DNA from: JANRIG01 sp033765235 | GTDB taxonomy: Bacteria > Bacteroidota > Bacteroidia > Cytophagales > UBA9547 | Reading direction: 5' to 3' | NCBI GenBank assembly: GCA_033765235.1 | Contig: JANRIG010000039.1 | Coordinates: 1 to 64,000 of the forward strand | DNA length: 64,000 nucleotides | Shown here: in pieces, positions 45,723 through 55,345 of the stretch | Position numbering within the stretch: position 1 is the first letter of the stretch | Layout of the letters: each line of letters opens with the position of its first letter | Notes under the pieces: generated by a model | What the model was told of the DNA's origin: nothing | Databases searched by the model: none | Seen by the model: the letters and a program-made list of their open reading frames with translations, nothing else | Made by a program: the position numbers and the translations under genes

Positions 45723-46667
45723 ATGTCAACCACAGGTACTGATATACATAAAGCCGCAGAGTGGCTTCACAAAGGTGAATTAGTAGCTATACCCACCGAA
45801 ACTGTATATGGATTGGCAGCTAATGCACTCAATACCAAAGCTGTAGTAAAAATATTTGAAGCAAAAAACAGACCCTTTTTTGATCCGCTCATTTGCCATA
45901 CCTATCATATTGATGCCATTAATGATTATGTAAAGTCAGTACCTGATTGGGCTGCACAATTGTACAAATATTTTGCACCGGGTCCATTGTCTGTATTATT
46001 ACCCAAAAAAAGTAATATTCCGGATATAGTAACCTCAGGGCTTGACACTGTGGCATTCAGAATACCTAATCAAGACATGACTTTGATGCTATTGCAAATG
46101 GTAGATTTTCCACTGGCAGCTCCCAGTGCCAATCCTTTCGGATATATAAGTCCTACTACCGCAAAGCATGTAGATACATTATTGGGCAATCATGTACCTT
46201 ATATATTAGATGGTGGTACATGTAATATTGGTGTTGAGTCTACCATAGTAGGTGAAGAGCATGGCAAAATCACGGTGTACAGATTGGGTGGTGTGAGTGT
46301 AGAAGAAATAGAAACTATGTTAGGAAAAGTGCAAATTGTAAGTAAATCATCTGTAGCCAATGCTCCCGGCATGCTCGACAGCCACTATGCACCTCGCAAA
46401 AAAATGTATATTGTGTCTGATTTAGCCCAAGTAGAAACATCTGAAAATGCATCTATTTTATCATTTGACAAAAAATATACCACTGCAAAAAACTTAATAC
46501 TATCTCCCAATTCAGATTTGAGCGAAGCTGCGCAAAATTTATTTTCTTACCTGCGCATGCTTGACAATGATACGAGTACAAATACCATATATACAACTCT
46601 GGTGCCTGATACAGGAATAGGCAAAGCCATCAATGACAGGCTTGTAAAAGCATCTTATAAAAAGTAA
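45723..46667 (+). CDS. L-threonylcarbamoyladenylate synthase (Sua5 type)
   Basis: Makes threonylcarbamoyl-AMP for t6A37 in tRNAs reading ANN codons. 314 residues: YrdC domain (ETVYGLAANAL, KNRPFFDPLICH, ESTIVGE) plus a C-terminal Sua5 domain starting near PGMLDSHYAP. The length marks the two-domain Sua5 type rather than short TsaC. The last gene of the pcm group; converges with the glycosyltransferase operon 13 bp away. Confidence 0.93.
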   Translation: MSTTGTDIHKAAEWLHKGELVAIPTETVYGLAANALNTKAVVKIFEAKNRPFFDPLICHTYHIDAINDYVKSVPDWAAQLYKYFAPGPLSVLLPKKSNIPDIVTSGLDTVAFRIPNQDMTLMLLQMVDFPLAAPSANPFGYISPTTAKHVDTLLGNHVPYILDGGTCNIGVESTIVGEEHGKITVYRLGGVSVEEIETMLGKVQIVSKSSVANAPGMLDSHYAPRKKMYIVSDLAQVETSENASILSFDKKYTTAKNLILSPNSDLSEAAQNLFSYLRMLDNDTSTNTIYTTLVPDTGIGKAINDRLVKASYKK

Positions 46668-46680
46668 TACCATTTTTATA

Positions 46681-47595
46681 TCAATACACACTGCTCAGCC
46701 CGTCTATTCTGCCACATATTTCCATGTATTTAAGGTAGTTGCCTTTGCTTATATAAGCCTTAGTGGTGATATATGCTTTAAGTTTTCTGAGCAAAGCTGT
46801 ATTTGGGTGTACAGGTTGCCATGGTAGTACTTGGTGCTGGTGCAATACTTGCACCCATGATTTTTCGATACCGTAGCATAACCTTTGCATATAGTCATAG
46901 GTAAGCCTTTGTTTGTTAATGTAGTGCTCCAGTGTCAACTGAGGTACATAGGCTACCTTGTAGCCGGCTTTCAATATTTCAAATACCATATCATTGTCGC
47001 CCCCTGAGATGAGGCTTGCCCCTGTGCGGTCTGTGATTTGATGATGGCTTGATTGTATTTTTTTTATATAATGAACAATGGCTGATTTGCGCAGCACCAT
47101 ACCTGCACCCATAGGGGCAAATGGCGGATATTCATTCACAGATGTGTTACTGATTAATACATCGTCACCCAAATCTCTCAATGCCAGTTTATTCTTAAAT
47201 GGCAAAAGCCAATCTTCGGGCTTTGTTTCAAATATGGGCAATGATTTGCCTCCAAGAGCACCTGCCTCATGATGATGGTCTAAAAAGTGAATAGCTTGAT
47301 AAAGATAATCATTATGCAAAAAATTATCGTCATCGCAGAGGAGCATGTATTGTGATTTTGCTACTTCAAATCCTTTGAGACGCGCATAGGTAAGGCCTTG
47401 CTTTGGTTCATGCACAATGCGTTCATTATCATAAAGTTGCAGACCTGACAATAGTTGATTTGATGAGTTGTTGTCCACTATTATTATTTCATAACTTTGA
47501 TTAGGTATTGATTGTTTGCGAAGGTGCATAAGGGTGTTTTCCAGTATATACTTAGTAGGATTATAAGTAGGTATAATGACGGAAATAGTGACCAT
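46681..47595 (-). CDS. Glycosyltransferase family 2
   Basis: 304 residues, GT-A fold. VIIPTYNPTKYILENT opening, EIIIVDNNSSN, then LLCDDDNFL, whose DDD sits at the metal-binding DxD place, and ISGGDNDMVFEI further on. Uses a nucleotide sugar to build a surface glycan, exact sugar unknown. Final gene of a three-gene minus-strand set with a hexapeptide acyltransferase (3-bp gap) and a GT61 protein, a typical O-antigen, capsule or glycoprotein-modification group. Confidence 0.9.
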   Translation of the reverse strand: MVTISVIIPTYNPTKYILENTLMHLRKQSIPNQSYEIIIVDNNSSNQLLSGLQLYDNERIVHEPKQGLTYARLKGFEVAKSQYMLLCDDDNFLHNDYLYQAIHFLDHHHEAGALGGKSLPIFETKPEDWLLPFKNKLALRDLGDDVLISNTSVNEYPPFAPMGAGMVLRKSAIVHYIKKIQSSHHQITDRTGASLISGGDNDMVFEILKAGYKVAYVPQLTLEHYINKQRLTYDYMQRLCYGIEKSWVQVLHQHQVLPWQPVHPNTALLRKLKAYITTKAYISKGNYLKYMEICGRIDGLSSVY

Positions 47596-47598
47596 ATC

Positions 47599-48132
47599 TT
47601 ACTGTCTGTGTCTGATAATGGTGGCAGGATTGCCCACTGCTATGCTATAGTCGGGCAAATCTTTGGTCACTACAGCACCTGCGCCTACCACACATCCATG
47701 GCCAATATTCACCCCACCCAATACTGTAACCCCGGCTCCGAGCCACACATCGTTGCCTATAGTCACAGGCAAGAGTATGTCGGGCATATCTCTGATAATG
47801 TGCTGTCTGTCAGGTATGGTATGGTTCGACGATAGTATGCGGCAGTGCATGGATATGAGAGAGTTGCTGCCAATGGTCACATTGCCATGCCCGTATATCA
47901 CTGTGTATTGGCCTATGAATGTATGCTCACCTATGGTGATAGTGCCGCCAAAGGCATTGATACACACTCCTTTTTGCAAGTCGCTTGCAGCACCTATGCT
48001 TATGTAGCCTTGCTTTGAATGAAACAATGAATTGATCAACTGGCAACTATGGTGAATGTATGATGAATAATCAACCAAAATCCCCTTGCATCTAAACAAA
48101 AATATAGTAATCTTATGTACGAGCCTGCTCAT
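47599..48132 (-). CDS. Hexapeptide-repeat acyltransferase
   Basis: 177 residues from the ATG at 48132, which overlaps the GT61 stop by 20 bp; a longer open frame upstream lies inside GT61. Left-handed beta-helix repeats throughout, with catalytic-type GNDVWLGAGVTVLGGV and the terminal coil VVGAGAVVTKDLPDYSIAVGNPATI. Likely an O-acetyltransferase acting on sugars or lipid-linked glycan from acetyl-CoA. Context with two glycosyltransferases supports glycan decoration. Confidence 0.85.
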   Translation of the reverse strand: MSRLVHKITIFLFRCKGILVDYSSYIHHSCQLINSLFHSKQGYISIGAASDLQKGVCINAFGGTITIGEHTFIGQYTVIYGHGNVTIGSNSLISMHCRILSSNHTIPDRQHIIRDMPDILLPVTIGNDVWLGAGVTVLGGVNIGHGCVVGAGAVVTKDLPDYSIAVGNPATIIRHRQ

Positions 48133-49267
48133 TTGCAATAAATTTATCAAAAATATCGATAAAATAAGACAAACCATAGCGAGCATTGTCATTTTCAAAA
48201 TCAAGATGTATAATGTAGTGGTGCAGACTTGCACTATTGCTCAACCTGCTGTATAATGGCAGCCAAACCGTATTCGGAAAAATTTCGAGCACTTTAGTGC
48301 CTGCTGAGCAAAATACAAGATTTGCCAATGCTGCACCATGTGGCGAAATGATAAGCTTGGCCTCTGCACAAATACGCATAGTATCATACACAGTCAATGA
48401 CGAAAAATCTACATTTTCTATAAATGAATATTTGCTTAAAAATTCATTTTCCCATTTAAAATCTCTGAGCTTCACACTACCTCTCGATGCCCATATAATG
48501 CGATGTGGAATTGTATTTTTTAAAGAAGGTAATGCGTATAAGTCTCGCAATATATTGGCGCTCCATGGCGATGGCTGGTGGTCTGTCACTACATGGTTTG
48601 TAAAAATGATTTGGTCAAATTGCAGATGACTGTCACGCTTGAGCCATATTATTTGTGGCAATGTGAATGGCAGTGCATTGAGCCATTTTAATTTCCAAGC
48701 AAGTGGCTCACCGCTGATGAGTATATAGTTTAAATGCGGTAAAAAATCTTTGGCAAAGTACAATTTGGGAATGGCTTCGTGCAAAAAATGATAAAATCCT
48801 CCATCAGAACCTATTGAGGCTATGCTTAATGCAATGCCTTGCAAATAAGCAGGTTTTGAAAGCCTCCAAGCCGTGAAAAAACGATTTTTTGTTAATACAC
48901 TGCTCCACTCCAATGCAGACTCATCTATGGCCACACGCTTTGCAGTGTCATATATTATACCTGTTTCGCCCAATATCACACCCTTGTGTATAGAATATAG
49001 GCTACGTTGAGGTGCTCTAAAAACACCTTCATGTGCATACCTATATGATTTTTTTATTTTTCTAATATTCAAGGGCACATTGCCTAAGGTAACAGGTAGC
49101 TGATATTTCATTTGGCTACCCTGCTCATTTTTCAATACATAGCTGAGTATTTCGGGCACATCTACCGGTGATGAGGGTGCCTGAGGATATACATTATTGA
49201 AAAAATCAACCTTTAGCGGACCTACACCAAACAATGAATGCAGCAAATATTTTATGAATATGAACAA
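48113..49267 (-). CDS. Glycosyltransferase family 61 protein
   Basis: 384 residues. FLHEAIPKLYFAKDF and ISPHGAALANLVFCSAGTKVLEIFP are the GT61 (DUF563) signatures. No ATG is near the start: TTG at 49267 is used, and a second TTG seven codons on is possible. First gene of the glycan operon; the 233-bp spacer upstream is AT-rich with no gene or clear promoter box seen. Sugar unknown. Confidence 0.85.
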   Translation of the reverse strand: MFIFIKYLLHSLFGVGPLKVDFFNNVYPQAPSSPVDVPEILSYVLKNEQGSQMKYQLPVTLGNVPLNIRKIKKSYRYAHEGVFRAPQRSLYSIHKGVILGETGIIYDTAKRVAIDESALEWSSVLTKNRFFTAWRLSKPAYLQGIALSIASIGSDGGFYHFLHEAIPKLYFAKDFLPHLNYILISGEPLAWKLKWLNALPFTLPQIIWLKRDSHLQFDQIIFTNHVVTDHQPSPWSANILRDLYALPSLKNTIPHRIIWASRGSVKLRDFKWENEFLSKYSFIENVDFSSLTVYDTMRICAEAKLIISPHGAALANLVFCSAGTKVLEIFPNTVWLPLYSRLSNSASLHHYIIHLDFENDNARYGLSYFIDIFDKFIANEQART

Positions 49268-49500
49268 TGATTGATAATATTTATTTCACAAAAATAATAT
49301 CTATCCCTTAATGCAAATATATATTTACAAAAATCATATTATTGTATTGTTAGGGTCATATATAGAGAATGATAAATATCAAATACATAAGTTAGTATTA
49401 AGCCTAAATACTCTAAATACTTTTTGACCACTAATTCAAACCAATTTATTATCAGTTAGTTGATTATTTTACGTTCGTCATCACGTTGTTAGATTTAGAT

Positions 49501-50418
49501 TTAATATCTTTTTCGCATTTGCGCATATTGATGTTGTAATCTGATTATAAAAAAATCGGGAATATTAAATAATTTTAATATTTTAACATATCTGCTTTGA
49601 GTACCAATAGCACTATGACCTAATGTATTAATAAATTTTATTGCCTCACGACAACTATTTATGTCGTGGTGTATGAATAGTTCTTTGGCACATATCCTTA
49701 GCTGAGGCAGTAGGTACCCTGCTAATGAGTGGTCTGTATCATAGTAGCTTATTAGCATCAGAAGACGGCATTGCCAACAGTATTGCTGATTTTTGCTTAT
49801 GCCCTCTTCGTGGCGCAGCGAATATGCCAATACACGCTCTAAAAAATAAAATTTATACCCTTTGAGCATCATGCGCACGTGCAGGTCTGTATCTTCCCAG
49901 CATTTATATTTTTCATTGAACCCACCCACCTCATCAAACACTACTTTTTTGTACACCACGTTAATAATACCCATGGGGTGATTTATTATATATTGTTTAT
50001 CATTAATCAAATATGCTTCATTTTTATATTCAAACTTGATAATCAAGTTTCTATTACTTGAGTTTATCCACTCAGCATCAGCTACATACACATCTTGCAA
50101 AGGATTTTTAGTGATAGAGGAAATAAATTCGTCAAAAAAATCAGGGTGAAACTCATCGTCAATGTCGTGAAAGTGAATGTATTGTGAAGCTGCTGCTTCA
50201 GCCAACCTATTGCGAGCATATCCGGGACCTTGGTTTAGAGCTCCTTTTATTACTTTGTATCCTGCACTTTCTAATAATATTGATGTGTTATCAGTACTTG
50301 CATCGTCATAAAATATAATTTCTGCGAATGAAAAATTAAGTGATTTTAAATGTATAATAAATGTATTTACATATTTTGATGCATTGTAGCAGGGCACTAA
50401 TAATGCTAATGGTATCAT
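49501..50418 (-). CDS. Glycosyltransferase family 2
   Basis: 305 residues. LLVPCYNASKYVNTFI opening, IIFYDDASTDNT, GYARNRLAEAA and FHDIDDEF carrying the DxD metal site are GT2 marks. The C-terminal half is helical without membrane spans. It follows hemC with a 4-bp overlap (ATGA), so it is coupled to ribF-hemC, an odd partner for a glycan enzyme. The neighbouring glycan operon on the same strand suggests it acts in the same surface-glycan pathway. Confidence 0.9.
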   Translation of the reverse strand: MIPLALLVPCYNASKYVNTFIIHLKSLNFSFAEIIFYDDASTDNTSILLESAGYKVIKGALNQGPGYARNRLAEAAASQYIHFHDIDDEFHPDFFDEFISSITKNPLQDVYVADAEWINSSNRNLIIKFEYKNEAYLINDKQYIINHPMGIINVVYKKVVFDEVGGFNEKYKCWEDTDLHVRMMLKGYKFYFLERVLAYSLRHEEGISKNQQYCWQCRLLMLISYYDTDHSLAGYLLPQLRICAKELFIHHDINSCREAIKFINTLGHSAIGTQSRYVKILKLFNIPDFFIIRLQHQYAQMRKRY

Positions 50419-51350
50419 AAACCCCTGTTTTTTATTTCATCTAATATTTCTTTGCCTCCGGTGCGAAGTACTTTTTTGGCTAATATTTCACCTGCTTTTA
50501 TGGCATTATCCACAAATACAGTCAGGTATTGAATACATATTTTATGCCCATCCAATGATATGATACCGCCTCTCAAAAATATTCTTTCATTGTCAATAAA
50601 GCATGCATGGCAAAATACAGGCACACTACAACCGCCGTCTATAGTGGCTAAAAAATTACGTTCAGCTTGTATGCAAATTTCTGTTTTTGTGTCATTTACA
50701 GCATTTCGAATAGCATTTTTGATGGCTTCATCCATCCTTGTAGTACACTCCACTGCAATACTCCCTTGCCCAGCAGGCGGTACAAAACTATCTATACTAA
50801 GAGTCTCTGTAATGTGACCTTGCATTTGCATACGGTGTACCCCGGCATAGGCCAGCAGCATGGCATCTGCCATGCCGTCTGTCAATTTTTGCAATCTGGT
50901 TTGCAGATTGCCACGCATATTTACTATTTGTATATCAGGGTAATATCTTTTGATAAATGCTATCCTTCGGGTAGATGATGAGCCTACTCTAAGTTTGTGG
51001 GCATTTGCATATGTCAAGGTATTGTTTCCATGCAGGCTAAGCACTACATCATGTACGAGTTCTCTATGCGTATATGCAATAATCTTAAAATCAGCCGATA
51101 GTATGCTTTGCAAATCTTTGGCACTATGCACTGCCAGGTCAATTTCTCCGGTCTTGAGTTGCAGCTCCAACTCCTCGGTGAACAGGCCTTTGCTGCCTAT
51201 TTTTGATAGTGATACATCTAATATTTTATCACCTTTGGTTAATACAGGCACTAATATTGAGGATATTCCTGCTTGTGTCAATAGTTTCTGCACATATTGT
51301 GCCTGCCACATTGCCAGCTTGCTGCTACGGGTACCAATCTTGATATACAT
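50415..51350 (-). CDS. hemC: Hydroxymethylbilane synthase
   Basis: Joins four porphobilinogen units into hydroxymethylbilane for haem synthesis. 311 residues from the ATG at 51350 (a TTG three codons earlier is possible). IGTRSSKLAMWQA opening, DLAVHSAKDL, STRRIAFIKRY and MRGNLQTRL, and the dipyrromethane-cofactor Cys241 in IDGGCSVPVF. Lies between ribF (5-bp gap) and a GT2 gene (4-bp overlap). Confidence 0.95.
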   Translation of the reverse strand: MYIKIGTRSSKLAMWQAQYVQKLLTQAGISSILVPVLTKGDKILDVSLSKIGSKGLFTEELELQLKTGEIDLAVHSAKDLQSILSADFKIIAYTHRELVHDVVLSLHGNNTLTYANAHKLRVGSSSTRRIAFIKRYYPDIQIVNMRGNLQTRLQKLTDGMADAMLLAYAGVHRMQMQGHITETLSIDSFVPPAGQGSIAVECTTRMDEAIKNAIRNAVNDTKTEICIQAERNFLATIDGGCSVPVFCHACFIDNERIFLRGGIISLDGHKICIQYLTVFVDNAIKAGEILAKKVLRTGGKEILDEIKNRGL

Positions 51351-51355
51351 ATCTG

Positions 51356-52273
51356 TCAAAGCACTGATAATGAATTATTTTTATCTTCAAAAAGTTGATT
51401 TTTCAACTCATCCAATGAGTTGAATTTTTTTTCATTTCGCAATCTTTTTTTGAATTTTATGGTTATATCTTCTCCATATATAGTTTCATTAAAATCAAAT
51501 ATATGCACTTCTACCGACATATTTTGACCATTTACCGTAGGTCTTGTACCCATATTGAGCATGGCTTTATATTCAGTATGCCTCACCGTACAATATACAG
51601 CATATACTCCAGGCTTGGGAAGGAGCTTTTGGTTAAAATTTATTTTGATATTTGCCGTAGCAAAGCCCAATTTACGACCAAGTTTTTTGCCTTCTATCAC
51701 TGTGCCGCTTATAAAATATTCATACCCCAACATAGCATTGGCTTTGCCTGTCTCACCATTTCTCAGTGCCTCTTTTACGGTAGATGAATGAATGATTTCA
51801 CCGGCAGCTATTTGTGGTTTTATTTCTTGTACAGTATATTGATAATCAGTAGTTTTATTTAATAAAAATTTATAATTTCCTTCTCTGTTTTTGCCAAAAT
51901 GATGATCGTATCCCAATATGATATGCTTAGCACAAAGTTGGCTGAGAAGTATATTTTTTAAAAAATCTGTGGCAGATATTTCTGAAATTTCGTTTGTAAA
52001 TGGTATAATATATAGATAATCAATGCCTGACTCTTCAAATAATTTTGTTTTTTCATCTATTGATAATAGATATTGAAAATAATTCTCAGGAGCTAATACT
52101 GACTTTGGGTGCGGCCAAAATGTAATTACTACACTCTTTATTTGATGATGAGAGGCATATTCTGTAAGATTTTTGATAATCAATTGATGTGCTAAGTGAA
52201 ATCCATCAAAGAAGCCAATAGTTACTGCAGATTTTGCAGACAAAGGAAAATCGCGGGAGGTTAATATTTTCAT
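51356..52273 (-). CDS. ribF: Bifunctional riboflavin kinase / FAD synthetase
   Basis: Phosphorylates riboflavin to FMN and adenylates it to FAD. 305 residues. N-terminal FAD-synthetase domain with TIGFFDGFHLAHQ, where the usual GxFDGxHxGH has Ala for the final Gly, and ILGYDHHFGKNREGN; C-terminal kinase barrel with GKKLGRKLGFATANI and LPKPGVYAVY. First gene of ribF-hemC-GT2. Confidence 0.94.
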   Translation of the reverse strand: MKILTSRDFPLSAKSAVTIGFFDGFHLAHQLIIKNLTEYASHHQIKSVVITFWPHPKSVLAPENYFQYLLSIDEKTKLFEESGIDYLYIIPFTNEISEISATDFLKNILLSQLCAKHIILGYDHHFGKNREGNYKFLLNKTTDYQYTVQEIKPQIAAGEIIHSSTVKEALRNGETGKANAMLGYEYFISGTVIEGKKLGRKLGFATANIKINFNQKLLPKPGVYAVYCTVRHTEYKAMLNMGTRPTVNGQNMSVEVHIFDFNETIYGEDITIKFKKRLRNEKKFNSLDELKNQLFEDKNNSLSVL

Positions 52274-52309
52274 TTCTATGCAAAAATAATAACCTTGTAG
52301 GATTAATTC

Positions 52310-52735
52310 TTAAAAAAGATTGGGCAATTTGGCAGCAAGTACATCTATGAGTTTGAGTACTGATATAAGTATAGCTATGAGCCCTATGCTCCAGCGCATA
52401 TTGCCATTGATGGCTTTTTGTATTTTGTGTTCTATATTGGCTTCAAAGGCTTTCATGTTAGCTTCTAATGTATTCAACCTTGCATCCACTCTTGTTTCCA
52501 ATATCTTAAAATCACTTTTTAATTCACTGAAATCATTTTTTAAAAATGCCACATCAGCAGTGACTTCATTGAGTTTTTCATCTAAGTGGTTGATATGGTT
52601 GTATTGCGATTTAAGAAGTAATGTGTTGATATCTTCACTGCTTAACCCTTCGCCACGGCTAAAACGCTCCTGTATCTCCCTTACTTTGGGTTCTATCATT
52701 TGCAGCAACATTTCATCTACATTGGTATTTTTCAT
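52310..52735 (-). CDS. Small coiled-coil membrane protein
   Basis: 141 residues. Residues 48-105 form a strong heptad pattern (LDEKLNEVTADVAFLKNDFSELKSDF in part), and residues 113-134 form one hydrophobic helix near the C-terminus. No signal peptide, so a C-tail-anchored type with the coiled coil in the cytoplasm is likely. Small proteins of this shape are often found singly with no known role. It is 36 bp upstream of ribF on the same strand, so it may lead that operon. Confidence 0.6.
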   Translation of the reverse strand: MKNTNVDEMLLQMIEPKVREIQERFSRGEGLSSEDINTLLLKSQYNHINHLDEKLNEVTADVAFLKNDFSELKSDFKILETRVDARLNTLEANMKAFEANIEHKIQKAINGNMRWSIGLIAILISVLKLIDVLAAKLPNLF

Positions 52736-52840
52736 ATATTAACTAATGTGATTGCAAATATAAAAAATTATATTACATGAAAGCGCACTTAATATTTAAG
52801 TTTCATTTACAATAAGTTAATATTGCAAAAAAATTAAATA

Positions 52841-54370
52841 ATGTCTGTAAGAGTAAGATTTGCGCCCAGCCCTACCGGTCCATTGCACATAGGTGGTGTA
52901 CGTACTGCATTGTACAATTATCTGTTTGCCAAAAAAATGGGTGGCACCATGATATTGAGAATAGAAGACACTGACCAAAACCGTTTTGTACCCGGTGCAG
53001 AGGAGTACATACAAAAAGCACTCGATTGGATAGGTATAGTATTGGATGAAAGCCCTTGGCATGGAGGAGCACATGCACCTTACCGACAAAGTGAGCGCAA
53101 AAGTATATATATATCATATGCCATGCGCCTTGTAGAGGAAGGCAATGCCTACTATGCCTTTGATACTGAGCAGGAACTGGATGCCATGCGCGAAAGATTG
53201 GCAGCCGCTAAAGTGCCTGATCCTAAGTACAATAGTATTACTCGTATGCAAATGCGCAACTCACTCACACTATCTGAAGACGAGGTAAAAGTGCTACTTG
53301 CATCTGGCACTCCTTATGTGATACGCCTCAAAGTACCACGCAAAGAAGAAGTAAGGCTCAATGACCTGATACGCGGATGGGTAATGGTACACTCCTCTAC
53401 CCTTGATGATAAGGTACTTATGAAGTCTGACGGTATGCCTACCTACCACTTGGCCAATGTGGTAGATGATTACCTGATGAAGATAACCCATGTAATACGT
53501 GGCGAAGAATGGTTGCCATCAGCACCTACACATGTACTACTTTACAAATTTTTGGGGTGGGAAAGCGTAATGCCACATTTTGCTCATCTTCCGCTGCTTA
53601 TGCGCCCGGATGGTAATGGCAAACTGAGCAAAAGAGATGGAGACTTGGGAGGATATCCTGTATTTCCATTGGATTGGAAAGACCCTGAAACGGGCAACAG
53701 ATGGATGGGTTTCAAAGAAGAGGGCTATTTGCCGGAGGCAGTACTTAATTTTTTAGCATTGCTGGGTTGGAACCCCGGTAATAACGAAGAAATATTTGCA
53801 TTGAACAACCTAATACAGCTGTTTAGTATAGAACGCATAGGCAAATCTGGTTCTAAGTTTGATATAAACAAGGCAAAATGGTTTAACCAACAATATATTA
53901 AACAAAAAAATAATGATGAAATAGCTCAATATCTGGCAGATGAATTGGCTAAAGTACAAATTATATGTGATAGTGATAAAGCCATGAGGATAGCCACATT
54001 GCTCAAAGACAGGGTTACATTTCTCAAAGATATGGCAGCCGAGAGTTTGTACTTTTTTGATGCTCCATCAAAGTATGACCAAGACGTAACGGCACAAAAG
54101 TGGAATGATGAAGCAAAAAGAGCTGCCCTGCTATGGCACGATGCTTTAGTAAGTGATAATAATTTTGATGCCAATAATGTCAAACATCACTTGCATGAGG
54201 TACTTGAAAAAGCAAATATAAAACCCGGCAAAGTGATGCAAGCTATGCGACTTGCCATTACAGGAGTGGGTGCAGGTCCTGATCTTATGCAAATCTGTGA
54301 AATATTAGGCAAGGAGCAAACGTTGTACAGGTTAAAAAAAGCCATTGATAGTATACAAACTGCCGCTTAG
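52841..54370 (+). CDS. gltX: Glutamate--tRNA ligase
   Basis: Charges tRNA-Glu. 509 residues, full length. HIGH motif PSPTGPLHIGGVRTALYNYLF, class I KMSKS as NGKLSKRDGDLGGYP, and the C-terminal anticodon-binding domain. Whether it is discriminating cannot be settled here. The frame overlaps the DUF3108 gene by up to 26 bp. Confidence 0.96.
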   Translation: MSVRVRFAPSPTGPLHIGGVRTALYNYLFAKKMGGTMILRIEDTDQNRFVPGAEEYIQKALDWIGIVLDESPWHGGAHAPYRQSERKSIYISYAMRLVEEGNAYYAFDTEQELDAMRERLAAAKVPDPKYNSITRMQMRNSLTLSEDEVKVLLASGTPYVIRLKVPRKEEVRLNDLIRGWVMVHSSTLDDKVLMKSDGMPTYHLANVVDDYLMKITHVIRGEEWLPSAPTHVLLYKFLGWESVMPHFAHLPLLMRPDGNGKLSKRDGDLGGYPVFPLDWKDPETGNRWMGFKEEGYLPEAVLNFLALLGWNPGNNEEIFALNNLIQLFSIERIGKSGSKFDINKAKWFNQQYIKQKNNDEIAQYLADELAKVQIICDSDKAMRIATLLKDRVTFLKDMAAESLYFFDAPSKYDQDVTAQKWNDEAKRAALLWHDALVSDNNFDANNVKHHLHEVLEKANIKPGKVMQAMRLAITGVGAGPDLMQICEILGKEQTLYRLKKAIDSIQTAA

Positions 54371-55130
54371 AATAATATTTGCTTGGGTTATACACTCAAT
54401 TGCCTGGTCGCAAGGCAAAACAGTATTAATACCTGGCGAAAAAATAACATATTCGATACATTACAGTTTTATTAATGCTGCTCATATAGAGGTATTTACG
54501 GATACAAATATATATGAGACAAATTCAAAACCATGCTATAAGTCCACTGTAAGAGGCACTACACGTGGTGTGGCAGGATTGTTTGCCAAAATAAGCGACA
54601 GATGGGAGTCTTTCATAGACACTTCTACGTCACAAAGCCATAAATTTGTACGCGATATTAACGAAAATAACTACAGGCTATACGAAACCACAGAATTTGA
54701 CCGCGACTTCGGGCACGTATATGTAACCACCAAAACAGGAGCGCAATCTTATGAACTGAAAACCCATAAGATAACATCCTCAGTACAAGACATGGTGAGT
54801 TGCTATTACGATTTAAGATATTATTCTTTTAACAATATAAAAAAAAATGACACTATAAAACTTCAGTTTTTCATTCAAGATACTACTATTACAATGCATG
54901 TAAAATACCTCAAGCGCGATAAAATTCGTACCGCCATTGGAAAGTATAAATCTTATATATTATCCCCTATATTACCTGATATAAACCATAGTATTTTCAG
55001 CAAATCAGACCCAGTGAAGATATGGATAAGTGATGATGCCACTCACATACCTTTGCGCATAAGGCTTAGCACCAAATATGGAGCCATTGAAGCTGAAATA
55101 GATAATTATGAGGTCATAAGAAAAAAGTGA
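54345..55130 (+). CDS. DUF3108 family periplasmic protein
   Basis: 261 residues. The only plausible start is TTG at 54345, inside the end of gltX; no ATG occurs before residue 150. The first 20 residues are a signal sequence (RIIFAWVIHSIAWSQ). PGEKITYSIHYSFINAAHIEV, RGTTRGVAGLFAKISDRWESFID and RDINENNYRLYETTEFD match the DUF3108 family, thought to be periplasmic and envelope-linked. Translation is probably coupled to gltX. Downstream is the second copy of the dispersed element. Confidence 0.8.
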   Translation: MIVYKLPLRIIFAWVIHSIAWSQGKTVLIPGEKITYSIHYSFINAAHIEVFTDTNIYETNSKPCYKSTVRGTTRGVAGLFAKISDRWESFIDTSTSQSHKFVRDINENNYRLYETTEFDRDFGHVYVTTKTGAQSYELKTHKITSSVQDMVSCYYDLRYYSFNNIKKNDTIKLQFFIQDTTITMHVKYLKRDKIRTAIGKYKSYILSPILPDINHSIFSKSDPVKIWISDDATHIPLRIRLSTKYGAIEAEIDNYEVIRKK

Positions 55131-55142
55131 TAAATAAGGTTA

Positions 55143-55177
55143 ATTGCTCCTCTGCAATGGTCTTAGCGTCTGAGACC
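55143..55177. repeat. Two small hairpins beside element copy B
   Basis: ATTGC (55143-55147) with GCAAT (55154-55158), then GGTCT (55159-55163) with AGACC (55173-55177). They stand one after another just beyond the DUF3108 stop and next to the long palindrome of copy B. Read on the minus strand they extend the chain of hairpins; no matching hairpins are found at copy A. Confidence 0.5.
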
Positions 55178-55181
55178 TTTC

Positions 55182-55338
55182 CGCCCTTGTTGGTGTTCTT
55201 CACCAACAAGTCAGGCGGAAGGAATACTATAAGTCAATGCCATAGCACAAAAATAAAAATTTTGTATGATAGAAGATTTAAAATCTTGTTTTATCTGTAG
55301 TTCCAAGTCACACTATCGCTTCACTTGAAACAGCGAGG
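55182..55338 (-). repeat. Dispersed structured element, copy B
   Basis: Inverted relative of 115-270, of almost equal length (157 against 156 bp). Read on the minus strand, 55267-55182 matches copy A 185-270 with about three differences. The first stem is GTTTCAAGT with ACTTGGAAC where copy A has GTTCGACAA with TTGTCGAAC. Later stems are AAGATTT/AAATCTT, ACAAAA/TTTTGT and the identical long palindrome (55186-55210). It fills the gap between the convergent DUF3108 and uxuA genes. Confidence 0.78.
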
Positions 55339-55345
55339 GAATTTA

